A stretch of DNA of 64,000 bases, from contig DKQT01000014.1 of assembly GCA_002471845.1 (NCBI GenBank), forward strand, positions 1 through 64,000, read 5' to 3'. The position numbers and the translations under genes were made by a program. Below the pieces are notes generated by a model. The model made no database searches and was not told the origin of the DNA. It saw only the letters and a program-made list of their open reading frames with translations. Source of the stretch: Fidelibacterota bacterium UBA7301. GTDB taxonomy: Bacteria > Fidelibacterota > Marinisomatia > Marinisomatales > TCS55. The stretch's first letter is position 1; every line of letters begins with the position of its first letter. Positions 17,340 to 26,556 of the stretch are shown piece after piece.

Positions 17340-19517
17340 ATGTTATCATTTGAATCACTAGTAATTGGTGCCGGTATTCTTGCTATGCTGTATGCCTTTT
17401 GGAAAACAAGCTGGATCAGCAAACAGGATCAGGGGACCGAAAAAATGGAAAGAATTGGGGCCAATATTGCTGATGGTGCCATGTCATTTTTAAAAGCGGA
17501 ATACCGCGTTTTAGCTGTTTTTGTTGTAACCGTTGCCGTCTTGCTAGGTTTTGCCAATGCTGGGAATACCGAATCTAGTGCACTGGTGGCTCTTTCCTTT
17601 GTCACTGGTGCTTTAGCATCCGGGTTGGCCGGATTTTTGGGCATGCGCGTTGCTACCAAAGCCAATAACCGGACCACCCATGCTGCTAGGACAGGATTGG
17701 CTCCGGCTTTGAATGTGGCTTTCACCGGCGGTTCTGTAATGGGACTCTCTGTTGTTGGGCTGGGTGTAATCGGGCTGGGCGCATTGTTTGCCTTTTACCA
17801 ATCTTATTTCGAAGGTGATTATGCCCGCATCCTGACTGTGATTTCAGGATTTTCACTGGGCGCTTCCTCGATTGCATTGTTTGCCCGTGTAGGCGGCGGT
17901 ATTTATACAAAGGCTGCGGATGTCGGCGCAGACTTGGTGGGTAAAGTTGAGGCAGGTATTCCGGAAGATCATCCGCTGAACCCAGCAACTATTGCAGATA
18001 ATGTTGGCGACAATGTAGGTGACGTTGCTGGTATGGGTGCTGACCTGTTTGAATCCTATGTAGGTTCCATTATCGGATCCATGGTTTTAGGTGCAAGTAT
18101 ACTGGTTGCTGGAGTATTCGATCTGAGTTTTGTAATACTACCCTTATTGATTGCTGCATCGGGTATTGTTGTCTCTATCGTGGGGACTTTCATGGTTTCC
18201 GTAAAAGAAGGGGGCGACCCGCAGAAAGCATTGAATATTGGTGAATTTGGTTCATCTGCTATCATGATAGGTGTTATGTATTACTTGATCACCAACTTCC
18301 TCCCCGGTTCTTTTGTTTTGAATGGCGTTGAATATTCCAGCCTCGGCGTATTCTGGGCTGCAACTATTGGGCTCGCAGCAGGACTGGGTATCGGCATGAT
18401 CACCGAGCATTATACAGGTACACATACCAGTCCGACCGAATCAATTACGCGCCAATCTTTTACCGGTCCGGCGACAAATATTATTGCTGGCCTGGGTGTT
18501 GGGATGCAATCCACGGCAGTGCCCATAATTATTATTGCTGCAGGCATAATGGGCGCTTACCACTTTGCAGGTCTCTATGGGATCGCCATGGCAGCCCTAG
18601 GGATGCTGGCCAATACTGGTATCCAATTGGCTGTGGATGCGTATGGCCCCATTTCTGATAACGCCGGGGGTATTGCTGAAATGGCTGGACTCCCCAGTGA
18701 AGTTCGGGTTCGCACTGATAAGTTGGATGCCGTTGGGAATACCACAGCCGCCATTGGGAAAGGATTTGCTATTGGATCGGCAGCCTTAACAGCCCTGGCC
18801 CTGTTCGCCGCCTTCAGGACCACTGTTTATAATATTCGTTTAGGCGAAGGATTATCTGAATTGGATTCTGTTGTTGCAATTGACGTCACTAATGCCGGAG
18901 TCATGGCCGGACTGTTTGTTGGGGCTATGCTGCCTTTTGTTTTCTCATCCATGGCAATGGGTGCTGTGGGTCGGGCGGCGATGGCCATGATCGAAGAAGT
19001 GCGCCGCCAGTTTAAATCCATTCCTGAGCTGACCGCTGCCCTTGCCGTCATGAAAAAATATGGTGAAAATGATGAATGGTCCGAAGAAGATAAAAAAACT
19101 TTTGAAGCAGCCGACGGAAAAGCTGAATACGGTAAATGTGTGGAAATTTCCACACAATCCGCCATTAAAGAAATGCTACTGCCGGGACTGTTGGCAATCC
19201 TGACACCTGTTGCTGTGGGATTTGTATTTGGCGCAGAGATACTGGGCGGCCTGCTGGCCGGTGTGACTGTGTCCGGGGTACTGATGGCCATATTTCAATC
19301 CAATGCAGGCGGTGCTTGGGATAATGCCAAGAAGATGATTGAAGAAGGCATCGAAGTAGATGGCGTATCCTATGGTAAGGGATCTGAAGCCCATAAAGCA
19401 GCAGTGGTGGGTGATACAGTGGGTGATCCATTTAAGGATACCTCCGGCCCCTCTCTCAATATTTTAATTAAACTTATGTCCGTGGTATCTCTGGTGATTG
19501 CACCATTGATTGCCTAA
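17340..19517 (+). CDS. hppA: Membrane-bound proton/sodium pyrophosphatase
   Basis: A 725-residue integral pyrophosphatase with about 16 helices that couples PPi hydrolysis to ion pumping. Substrate-site motifs are DVGADLVGKVEAGIPEDHP near 200, DNVGDNVGDVAGMGADLFESY near 222, DAYGPISDNAGGIAEMA near 434, and GDTVGDPFKDTSGPSLN near 690. The segment GNTTAAIGKGFAIGSA has Ala where K+-independent enzymes have Lys, so it should be the K+-dependent class. Whether it pumps H+ or Na+ cannot be read safely. It stands between pth and rpsF with short gaps of 29 and 17 bases. Confidence 0.95.
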   Translation: MLSFESLVIGAGILAMLYAFWKTSWISKQDQGTEKMERIGANIADGAMSFLKAEYRVLAVFVVTVAVLLGFANAGNTESSALVALSFVTGALASGLAGFLGMRVATKANNRTTHAARTGLAPALNVAFTGGSVMGLSVVGLGVIGLGALFAFYQSYFEGDYARILTVISGFSLGASSIALFARVGGGIYTKAADVGADLVGKVEAGIPEDHPLNPATIADNVGDNVGDVAGMGADLFESYVGSIIGSMVLGASILVAGVFDLSFVILPLLIAASGIVVSIVGTFMVSVKEGGDPQKALNIGEFGSSAIMIGVMYYLITNFLPGSFVLNGVEYSSLGVFWAATIGLAAGLGIGMITEHYTGTHTSPTESITRQSFTGPATNIIAGLGVGMQSTAVPIIIIAAGIMGAYHFAGLYGIAMAALGMLANTGIQLAVDAYGPISDNAGGIAEMAGLPSEVRVRTDKLDAVGNTTAAIGKGFAIGSAALTALALFAAFRTTVYNIRLGEGLSELDSVVAIDVTNAGVMAGLFVGAMLPFVFSSMAMGAVGRAAMAMIEEVRRQFKSIPELTAALAVMKKYGENDEWSEEDKKTFEAADGKAEYGKCVEISTQSAIKEMLLPGLLAILTPVAVGFVFGAEILGGLLAGVTVSGVLMAIFQSNAGGAWDNAKKMIEEGIEVDGVSYGKGSEAHKAAVVGDTVGDPFKDTSGPSLNILIKLMSVVSLVIAPLIA

Positions 19518-19534
19518 AGATTAAGGAGTCCTAT

Positions 19535-20086
19535 ATGAGATACTACGAAAGTCTCTATATTATTAACCCAAATTATGAGCAGGATCGTCTTGATGAAGTT
19601 ATAAAGATGATTGCCGAGAAAGTGGGGGAATATGGTTTTTCGATTATTAACCAACATGTGTGGGGGAAAAAACGATTAGCTTATTCGATCCAGAAGCATA
19701 AATATGGTACATTTGTTCAGCTCCATTTTGAAACAGAAACTGTTGAAAACTTAGACCGTTTCGAGCGCTTTATGATTTTGCAAAAACCAATTCTACGGAA
19801 TCAAACGGTAGTACTGGAAACACGTCCTGAGATTAAAGTTGATGAAGAGCCGGTCCATGACGAAACAATTGAAACACCGGCAGAAACGCCTCAAGTTGAA
19901 GGAGATATAAAAGAAGAACCTTTTTTAGAGTCTGCTCTTGAGGATGCGGTCGAAACAAAAGAAATTTCTGAAGAAGAAACCATTGGAGGAATAAACGCAG
20001 AATCAGAATCTAATGAAGAAGTATCTGCGGAAACTGCTGAAGAACAAATAGTTGAAGCAAAAGAAACAGAAGAAGTTCAGGAGTAA
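19535..20086 (+). CDS. rpsF: Ribosomal protein bS6 with acidic extension
   Basis: A 183-residue S6, nearly twice the usual 95-135. Residues 1-95 are the S6 fold: MRYYESLYIINPN at the start, GKKRLAYSIQKHKYGTFVQLHFE near 44-66, and FERFMILQKPILRNQTV near 76-92. From about residue 102 a disordered, Glu/Thr-rich tail follows (many EE, ETPAE, EEETIGG segments). In E. coli S6 receives post-translational C-terminal glutamates; here an acidic tail is gene-encoded. An AAGGAG ribosome site lies 9 bases before the ATG. First of rpsF-rpsR-rplI. Confidence 0.95.
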   Translation: MRYYESLYIINPNYEQDRLDEVIKMIAEKVGEYGFSIINQHVWGKKRLAYSIQKHKYGTFVQLHFETETVENLDRFERFMILQKPILRNQTVVLETRPEIKVDEEPVHDETIETPAETPQVEGDIKEEPFLESALEDAVETKEISEEETIGGINAESESNEEVSAETAEEQIVEAKETEEVQE

Positions 20087-20089
20087 ATT

Positions 20090-20320
20090 ATGGCATTTCA
20101 GAGTAGAAAAAAATTCTGTTATTTTAAAGAAAATGGCATTACCGAAATTGATTATAAGGATGTGAAATTGCTAAGAAGGTTTGTTACCGATCAAGGCAAG
20201 ATCATGCCCCGCCGCATTACGGGAACCAGTGCAAAAATGCACCGCAAACTAGTCCGCGCCATTAAACAGGCCCGCAATATTGCCTTGATGCCTTACACCA
20301 ATGTGAGTACAGAGGGTTAA
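20090..20320 (+). CDS. rpsR: Ribosomal protein bS18
   Basis: A 76-residue S18, the partner of S6 in the 30S platform. DYKDVKLLRRFVTDQGKIMPRRITGTS at residues 22-48 and the basic C-terminal helix HRKLVRAIKQARNIALMPY are typical. The N-terminal FQSRKKFCYFKENG has only one Cys, so it is likely a zinc-independent form. It lies between rpsF and rplI with 2-3 base gaps, the standard order. Confidence 0.97.
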   Translation: MAFQSRKKFCYFKENGITEIDYKDVKLLRRFVTDQGKIMPRRITGTSAKMHRKLVRAIKQARNIALMPYTNVSTEG

Positions 20321-20322
20321 CC

Positions 20323-20766
20323 ATGGAAATTATTTTATTACAAGATGTGGAAACACTGGGCTCTGCCGGTGACATTATTGCCGTAAAACCAGGGTATGCT
20401 AGGAACTTTCTGTTCCCTCGGGGGTTGGCTGTACGTTCATCCAAGCGGAACCGGGCTCTAGCTGATGAAAAGAAAAAAGTGGCTAAAGTGCGAGCCTTGC
20501 GTGAAGCGCAGGCTTATGAAGAATTGATGACAAACCTAAAGAAAACTGAAATTACCATCGAAGTTCAAGTGGGTGGTGAAGACCGTTTGTTTGGCTCCGT
20601 CACCAGTCAGGACATTCATAAGGCCTTAGCAGAAAAAGGAATTGAGGTGAACCGCCACGCCATTGTTTTGAAAGAACCGATCAAAGCACTGGGCATTTAT
20701 GATGTGCCGGTGGAGATCACCAAAGGATTAAACCAGGAAGTGAAAGTTTACGTCATCCAAGCTTAA
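20323..20766 (+). CDS. rplI: Ribosomal protein bL9
   Basis: A 147-residue L9 with both domains. The N-terminal domain reads MEIILLQDVETLGSAGDIIAVKPGYARNFLFPRGLA (the family signature), then a long connecting helix rich in Ala/Lys, and a C-terminal domain with EDRLFGSVTSQDIHKAL near 86 and KALGIYDVPVEI near 125. It binds 23S rRNA near the L1 stalk. It ends the rpsF-rpsR-rplI group and is followed by a terminator. Confidence 0.97.
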   Translation: MEIILLQDVETLGSAGDIIAVKPGYARNFLFPRGLAVRSSKRNRALADEKKKVAKVRALREAQAYEELMTNLKKTEITIEVQVGGEDRLFGSVTSQDIHKALAEKGIEVNRHAIVLKEPIKALGIYDVPVEITKGLNQEVKVYVIQA

Positions 20767-20787
20767 GATAATCCAAAAAATATGAAG

Positions 20788-20821
20788 CCCCTACAGGATA
20801 TCTATTCGGTGGGGGTTTTTT
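20788..20821 (+). terminator. Rho-independent terminator after rplI
   Basis: CCCCTAC and GTGGGGG form a GC-rich stem around a loop of about 16 nt, followed by TTTTTT. It starts 22 bases after the rplI stop and closes the ribosomal protein operon. Confidence 0.8.
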
Positions 20822-20843
20822 ATTTGAGGTAGATTCCGCCGAT

Positions 20844-22709
20844 ATGATTCAGCGATCAATAAAATATTTCGCCCTACTTTTTCTTTTTTGGATGACCTTC
20901 TTTGCCACAGACCGCCTCCTGTTTCTTTTGTATAACCTGGATGGAGAAGGCCTCTCTACGATCCAAATGATTGAACCTTTTTGGTTTGCCCTGAGGCTGG
21001 ATATTTCAGCAGCTTGCTATATGATCCTGCCAATATTCCTGGTATGGCTCGTGGGCCTTTTTATACCGCTTCATGATCTAAGGAAAATCATGAAAATATA
21101 TTTCTGGATCATTGTTCCGCTCATGGCCTTTGTTACGGTTGTTAACCTGGAAATATTCAAAGAGTGGAACCACCAGGTGAACCGGGATGTATTTGATTAT
21201 TTAAAATATCCTCAGGAAACTTTGGCCTCCACCCGTAACTCCCCATGGATATTGTTACTCAGCTTATCGGGACTTATCTGTTTTGTATATTTGAGGTGGG
21301 GCTTAAAGATCTTGGAAATGAACTGGGACTTTTCCCGCGTCGCTTCTGGTTTTAACGTTCGCAAAGTCGGGATGAGTTTAGTCAAATGCTTGGCGGCATT
21401 TTTGATCTTTGCAATTGGGGCGCGAGGAGGAACGCAGCTTTCACCCATCAACCAGAGTTTTGTATTGTACTCCTCCAACCCCACATTAAATGCTGCCACT
21501 GTGAATACGGCCTGGAATCTTTTTTACAGTTATTCCATTAATGAGAGAAAAAATCCTTATACCTTTTTTAATAAAGATGAAGTTGTTGAAATTTTAAAAG
21601 CCATTGAAACGGATCAAACAAATGCTCCCAAAATATTTTCAACGGAAAAACCCAACATCGTTTTAGTTGTTTTGGAAGGCGCTGTTGCCGAGTTATTTTC
21701 GAAAATGGGGGGTCAGAATAATTTAACACCCAACATGGACCGCCTGATCGATAGCAGTCTTTTATTTGATAAAATATATGCCACGGAAAAGCGAACGGAC
21801 CGGGGTCTTGTTTCCATATTGAGCGGTTACCCTTCCCTGCCTGGGCTTTCCATTGTGAAACAGCCCCACCGGTCGGGAACGCTTCCCTTTTTGCCAAAAC
21901 AGCTTCGGGGGGTAGGCTATGGAACCACTTTTATTTACGGGGGAGAATCAGAGTTCGCGAATATTAAGTCTTACCTCATGCGCGCCGGGTTTAACCGAAT
22001 CATTGATAAAAATGATTTTAACGCGAAAGATATGAATTCCAAGTGGGGTGCCCACGACCATATTGTCTTTGACCGGACCTTGCTCGAATTGGAAAAAATG
22101 GAGCAGCCCTTTTTCACCACCATTTTGACCCTTTCCAGCCATGAACCTTTTGACATCCCTATAGAAGGGGCCTACCAGGGGAATGATCGCCAGACACTGT
22201 ATAAAAATTCTATTATTTATTTGGATAAGGCGGTGGGATCATTTTTGGAAAAAGCCGGGCGCGAGCCCTATATTGATAACACTATATTTGTATTTATTTC
22301 GGATCACGGATTCAGGGTTGGGGATGCGATCAACTGGTATCCTCGGCGGCACCGTATTCCTCTTTTCATATATGGAATACCACTTAAAAATGAGTGGAGA
22401 GGTAAAACTATTTCCCAAATTGGAAGCCAGACGGACCTGGCCAAAACGATATTGAACCAGTTTGCCCTCAATTCGGATGAATTCACTTTTTCCAAAGACT
22501 TGATGACGGGAAATGAGGGGTTTGCTTTTTATACGTTTAATGAAGGATTTGGTTGGATAGATAAGAACCAAAAAGTTGTGTATGACCACCAGTTAAAAAC
22601 AGTAACTTTTTTAAATGATACAACGTCCCATAACTTGAATGAACCCTTGTTCAAACTGGGGAAAGCTTATCTTCAAAACTCATTCCGGGACTTTATTGAC
22701 AGGGAGTGA
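20844..22709 (+). CDS. LtaS-like membrane sulfatase-fold phosphotransferase
   Basis: A 621-residue protein with about five N-terminal membrane helices (residues 1-220) and an outer alkaline-phosphatase-fold domain like lipoteichoic acid synthase and OpgB. PNIVLVVLEGAVAELF near 266-281 carries the metal-binding Glu, KRTDRGLVSILSGYPSLPG near 315 contains the Thr nucleophile region, and FVFISDHGFRVGD near 483 contains the metal-binding Asp-His. A diderm should have no lipoteichoic acid, so a phosphoglycerol or phosphoethanolamine transfer to a periplasmic glycan or lipid is more likely. The stop is only two bases before the priA ATG. Confidence 0.85.
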   Translation: MIQRSIKYFALLFLFWMTFFATDRLLFLLYNLDGEGLSTIQMIEPFWFALRLDISAACYMILPIFLVWLVGLFIPLHDLRKIMKIYFWIIVPLMAFVTVVNLEIFKEWNHQVNRDVFDYLKYPQETLASTRNSPWILLLSLSGLICFVYLRWGLKILEMNWDFSRVASGFNVRKVGMSLVKCLAAFLIFAIGARGGTQLSPINQSFVLYSSNPTLNAATVNTAWNLFYSYSINERKNPYTFFNKDEVVEILKAIETDQTNAPKIFSTEKPNIVLVVLEGAVAELFSKMGGQNNLTPNMDRLIDSSLLFDKIYATEKRTDRGLVSILSGYPSLPGLSIVKQPHRSGTLPFLPKQLRGVGYGTTFIYGGESEFANIKSYLMRAGFNRIIDKNDFNAKDMNSKWGAHDHIVFDRTLLELEKMEQPFFTTILTLSSHEPFDIPIEGAYQGNDRQTLYKNSIIYLDKAVGSFLEKAGREPYIDNTIFVFISDHGFRVGDAINWYPRRHRIPLFIYGIPLKNEWRGKTISQIGSQTDLAKTILNQFALNSDEFTFSKDLMTGNEGFAFYTFNEGFGWIDKNQKVVYDHQLKTVTFLNDTTSHNLNEPLFKLGKAYLQNSFRDFIDRE

Positions 22710-22711
22710 AC

Positions 22712-24934
22712 ATGTACGCTGACGTTTCATTTCCCATTTCCAGTTACCAGACTTTTACTTATGAAATTCCAGACCCATTATTAAAAAAGGTATCGGTGGG
22801 TATGCGTGTCAACGCCGCTTTTGGACCTCGAAAGATCCAGGGAATCGTTGTAGACATAAAGACAAAACCGGGATTTGCAGGACGGATCAAACCCATTGAT
22901 TCACTGGTGGATGATCAGCCCGTGTTAGATACCCATCTATGGAAGCTCATCAATTGGCTTTCGGATTATTACTGCATACCTTTGGGAGTGGCGGCCAGGG
23001 TAGCCCTCCCTGCAAACCTATCTACCCGCTATAAACCCCAAAAACGGACAATGGTCAAGGCCATTGGTTCAATTTCAGAATTGCTGGCCCGGGCTAAAGC
23101 ACAGGTTTCTGTTTTGGAATACCTTATTTCAGAAAAGGACTTTGTTTCAACGCGGGCCTTAAGCGATTTGGCTTCCAACCCATTGGATGTGTGCCGAAAG
23201 CTGGCAGAAAAGGGATTGGTGGAAATAAAGGAAGAAGACATTTTGCCGGACCTGTCCGGCTTTGCTTTTAAACCTATCCATAAAAAAATTCGTTTTTCAA
23301 ATGACCAGAATAAAGCAGTAGGGGAAATCTACAGTTCCCTGGATAAAAATGAATTCACACCATTTCTGCTCCATGGCGTTACAGGAAGCGGAAAAACTGA
23401 AATTTATATTGAAGCGGCCCGGCATGCCTTGAGCCAGGATAAAACAGTAATCATGCTCCTGCCGGAAATTTCCCTAACACCCCAAATCGCCGGCAGGTTT
23501 TGCGCCGCTTTCGGGGATGCGGTAGCCTTATGGCATTCAAAGTTGAGCCAGACTGCCCGGGCCTGGACGTGGAAAAAGATTTGCGCCGGGGATTATAAAG
23601 TGGTGGTCGGCGCCCGCTCGGCCGTTTTTGCGCCTCTAAAGAACCTGGGCTTGATCGTGGTGGATGAAGAGCAGGAAAGTTCCTACAAACAAGAATCTCC
23701 GGACCCGCGCTACCATGCTAGAGATGTATCCCTGGTGCGGGGAAAGATTCATAATGCGGCTATTGTTCTCGCTAGCGCCACCCCCAGCCTCGAATCCTAT
23801 TATAACCATATCTATGGAAAATTTGAGTATATACACCTGCCGGAACGCTTTGGGGGTGCCAAATATCCCCATGTCCATGTAGTTAATATGATTAAAGAAT
23901 CGGAAGAAACAGAAATATATGGTGGCGTATTCTCCCGGATTTTATTGGAAAAGATCGCTGATCGACTGGGGAAAAAAGAACAGGTGATTATTCTCCATAA
24001 CCGTCGGGGATTCGCACCTGTTTTGCGTTGTGATGATTGCGGCGAAGTGATCATGTGCCCCCATTGCCAAGTGGCATTAACCTATCACCGGACGGGAAAA
24101 TTCCTCCAGTGCCATTTTTGCGATCACCTGGAAAGATCACTGCCATCCACATGTCAGGAATGCCAAAGTTTCAATCTTCAACTGGCGGGTACTGGTACTC
24201 AAAAAGTGGAGGACAAGCTCATTGAAAAATTCCCGGAAGCCAAAATAGAACGTCTCGATGTAGATACAGCCAGGTCCGGGATAAATATTACAGATGTGCT
24301 GCAAAATTTTTCCAATGGAAAGATTGATATTTTATTGGGGACACAGATGATCGCTAAGGGTTTGGATTTTGCCAATGCCACTCTGGTGGGAATTGTTAAT
24401 GGAGATACGGGGCTTTATCTACCGGACTTCAGGGCGGGAGAACGTGTCTTCCAGTTGATCTACCAGGCAGCAGGGAGATCGGGGCGGGGCCGGATCCCGG
24501 GCGAAGTAGTTGTCCAAACCTATAACCCGGAGAACCCCGTCATTAAATGTGCTACACAGCTGGACCTGAAAAAATATTACAACATTTGCTTGGATGAACG
24601 GCAGGCTTTGGATTACCCTCCTTTCAGTTGGATGGTCCGCCTGGAAGTTTCAGGTGAAAATAAAAGTGCCGTAGAAAAAACGTCCATGGTTCTGGGGAGC
24701 AAATTAAAACGGACAGCTAAAGGGATAACACTTTTAGGTCCGGCGTTCTGCTACCGTGAAAGGCTGCGAAACCAGTATCGGATGCAGGCTGTGTTGAAGT
24801 CCAGGAAAGAAACAGACCCCAATGGAACAAAGCTCCACCGGTTTTTCAAATCCACCATCCAAGATGAAAAGTCTTTCAAACTGCCGGGGAACGTGCGCTT
24901 GATCATTGATGTTAACCCTGTATCCTTGTTATGA
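22712..24934 (+). CDS. priA: Primosomal replication restart helicase PriA
   Basis: A 740-residue PriA, which reloads the replisome at stalled forks. The N-terminal DNA-binding domain starts YADVSFPISSYQTFTYEIP. The helicase core has GVTGSGKTEIYIEA near 223, VDEEQESSYKQ (DEEQ, Walker B) near 317 and later ASATPSLES. Eight zinc cysteines lie in CDDCGEVIMCPHC and CHFCDHL...CQEC near 440-490. An overlapping GTG at 22706 is in frame, but GGGAG at 22702-22706 is well spaced for the ATG at 22712, so I use that. It overlaps the next gene by four bases. Confidence 0.96.
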   Translation: MYADVSFPISSYQTFTYEIPDPLLKKVSVGMRVNAAFGPRKIQGIVVDIKTKPGFAGRIKPIDSLVDDQPVLDTHLWKLINWLSDYYCIPLGVAARVALPANLSTRYKPQKRTMVKAIGSISELLARAKAQVSVLEYLISEKDFVSTRALSDLASNPLDVCRKLAEKGLVEIKEEDILPDLSGFAFKPIHKKIRFSNDQNKAVGEIYSSLDKNEFTPFLLHGVTGSGKTEIYIEAARHALSQDKTVIMLLPEISLTPQIAGRFCAAFGDAVALWHSKLSQTARAWTWKKICAGDYKVVVGARSAVFAPLKNLGLIVVDEEQESSYKQESPDPRYHARDVSLVRGKIHNAAIVLASATPSLESYYNHIYGKFEYIHLPERFGGAKYPHVHVVNMIKESEETEIYGGVFSRILLEKIADRLGKKEQVIILHNRRGFAPVLRCDDCGEVIMCPHCQVALTYHRTGKFLQCHFCDHLERSLPSTCQECQSFNLQLAGTGTQKVEDKLIEKFPEAKIERLDVDTARSGINITDVLQNFSNGKIDILLGTQMIAKGLDFANATLVGIVNGDTGLYLPDFRAGERVFQLIYQAAGRSGRGRIPGEVVVQTYNPENPVIKCATQLDLKKYYNICLDERQALDYPPFSWMVRLEVSGENKSAVEKTSMVLGSKLKRTAKGITLLGPAFCYRERLRNQYRMQAVLKSRKETDPNGTKLHRFFKSTIQDEKSFKLPGNVRLIIDVNPVSLL

Positions 24935-25827
24935 ATAGAATTTTCTTCATTATCAGCGCATTGGTATCCTTCAGCCTTGCTCAAACCACTTACCCGGGAT
25001 TAAACGCATGGACCCATGGACAAACGGTGGGACTGGCCGGCGGAGGATATTTGTTTGCAAACCAGAATGAATTTCGGAATCCGGCCATGTTGCCCGATTC
25101 CACACGGCATTTTAAGATTAATATGGTGAAATATCCGGCAGGGATCAGCGGGCAATCCATCATTATAAATGGACAAAGAGCCCAGCACCGGTTTGGAATA
25201 AAAGCAAATCGTTTGAATTACGGCCAGTTTGACGGGCGGGATTTGAACAATAATACCACCGGGGATTATTCAGCCGGTGACATCCATATCCAGGCTGCAT
25301 ATGGCAAAGCATTCAATTCTGGCCGTTTTGTATTTGGGATCAGCGGCGGTTTTTTTATGAGCGCTATTGAGAATGAAAAAGCAAATGTATTCACACTTTC
25401 ACCAGGGATTATCTTTCATTCACGGATCGTTAAGACCGGGCTCAGCCTGCAAAATTACGGCACTGTTCTCAAATCTTATTCAAACGTTTCGTCCCGGCTG
25501 CCCTCAGTTGTTATTGCATCCTTTTCCCGGGGTATCTCTGGCCTACCATTGATCTTTGAGGTTGATTATATCCACTCCACTAATGGTCAAGATTCGAACT
25601 TTATTTTATCAAGCCTTTTGTATTTAAAAAATGGCTTGATTATAAAAAGTGGTACCTCACTGCATAAAAAAGGACAAATAACGGAAGTTTCATTTTTGAA
25701 TAATATTTTTGCCGATATGGGAATGGGTATTTCCTATGAGTATGAAGATATTTTATTTGATCTGAATACATACACATACGGCCCTGGTGGTTTTGTTTTT
25801 GCTATGGGTTTGTCTGTTCGCTATTGA
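24931..25827 (+). CDS. PorV/PorQ-like outer-membrane barrel protein
   Basis: A 298-residue protein with a signal peptide ending near ALVSFSLAQ (residue 18). The early motif VGLAGGGYLFANQNEFRNPAMLP resembles the FadL/PorV start (usually aGgayvAladdpsalyxNPAgL). The rest alternates polar and hydrophobic residues in beta-strand style and ends in an aromatic-terminated strand (AMGLSVRY), the usual recognition signal for BAM insertion. It is therefore a probable outer-membrane beta-barrel of the PorV/PorQ type. Its cargo or substrate is unknown. It overlaps priA by four bases, which is likely only transcriptional economy. Confidence 0.7.
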   Translation: MNRIFFIISALVSFSLAQTTYPGLNAWTHGQTVGLAGGGYLFANQNEFRNPAMLPDSTRHFKINMVKYPAGISGQSIIINGQRAQHRFGIKANRLNYGQFDGRDLNNNTTGDYSAGDIHIQAAYGKAFNSGRFVFGISGGFFMSAIENEKANVFTLSPGIIFHSRIVKTGLSLQNYGTVLKSYSNVSSRLPSVVIASFSRGISGLPLIFEVDYIHSTNGQDSNFILSSLLYLKNGLIIKSGTSLHKKGQITEVSFLNNIFADMGMGISYEYEDILFDLNTYTYGPGGFVFAMGLSVRY

Positions 25828-25920
25828 TAGGCTGGCTAATAATTTAAAGCAGACATGTTTATATATTCATAGAATTCGTAAAAACTATAAGTCAAACTGT
25901 CCTTTTAAGAAAAATATTTA

Positions 25921-25929
25921 TGTTATAAT
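25921..25929 (+). promoter_or_regulatory. Extended -10 promoter element before asnC-like gene
   Basis: TGTTATAAT combines an extended-10 TGn with a perfect TATAAT. No good -35 is present, consistent with an extended -10 promoter. A transcript would start near 25936. An AGGAG ribosome site lies 7 bases before the ATG at 25962. The rest of 25828-25961 is AT-rich and shows no gene. Confidence 0.5.
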
Positions 25930-25961
25930 TTCAATATTAATTAAAAAATAGGAGAACACAT

Positions 25962-26438
25962 ATGTTTGACAATCGGGATATACAGATTCTTGAAATTCTA
26001 CAAAACAATGGCCGTTCCACCGCCAGTGATATTTCTAAAGAGGTGGATTTATCCATTCCAGCAGTTGGAGAACGTATTAAAAAGTTAACAGAGAAGGGAC
26101 TAATTGAGCGATTTTCTGCTATACTTAATTATAAAAATGCAGGATTGGATTTAGCAGCTTTTGTATTTATTGTAAGTGAACATTCAGACCATTATAATGA
26201 ATTTGTAAATAAGGCCAATGAAAGTAAGGCGGTGATAGAATGCCATTCCATTACCGGTGGCGGTTCTCATATTTTAAAAATTCGTGTGAAAAATTCTCAG
26301 GCCCTGGAGGACCTCCTGTATGAAATACAGAATTGGCCCGGCGTATCCCGCACACAGTCCAATGTTGTTCTTTCTTCCTATAAAGAATCCACCAATATTG
26401 ACTTAAAAATATTAAAGGAATTGCACAATATAACTTAA
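25962..26438 (+). CDS. Lrp/AsnC family transcriptional regulator
   Basis: A 158-residue feast/famine regulator. Residues 5-55 form the winged helix-turn-helix (DIQILEILQNNGRSTASDISKEVDLSIPAVGERIKKLTEKGLI), almost the exact Lrp/AsnC consensus. Residues 65-150 are the RAM ligand-binding domain, with HSITGGGSHILKIRVKN near 100 (the family loop G-x-xDy usually sits here, but the Asp is replaced). It stands directly before amt, glnB and glnA, so it probably senses an amino acid such as glutamine and controls nitrogen uptake; that link is inferred from position. Confidence 0.92.
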   Translation: MFDNRDIQILEILQNNGRSTASDISKEVDLSIPAVGERIKKLTEKGLIERFSAILNYKNAGLDLAAFVFIVSEHSDHYNEFVNKANESKAVIECHSITGGGSHILKIRVKNSQALEDLLYEIQNWPGVSRTQSNVVLSSYKESTNIDLKILKELHNIT

Positions 26439-26453
26439 TTAATAATGAATGCT

Positions 26454-26484
26454 TTGTATTTACTTAAAAACATTAGTAAACTAA
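26454..26484 (+). promoter_or_regulatory. Candidate amt promoter with overlapping inverted repeat
   Basis: TTGTAT and TAAACT are separated by 17 bases (four of six matches each). The inverted repeat TTAGT-AA-ACTAA (26473-26484) covers the -10 box and could be an operator, for example for the neighbouring AsnC-type regulator. It lies in the 118-base gap before amt. Confidence 0.35.
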
Positions 26485-26556
26485 ACCTATGTAATTAACC
26501 CGCAGTAGGAAACATCATTTCTTGTGTTCGGCGTTAACTTTTAATTGAGGGAATGA

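Noticed and set aside
22706..22711. GTG start for priA overlapping the previous stop
   Set aside because: GGGAG at 22702-22706 is spaced correctly for the ATG at 22712 and the family N-terminus begins there; the GTG adds only two residues.
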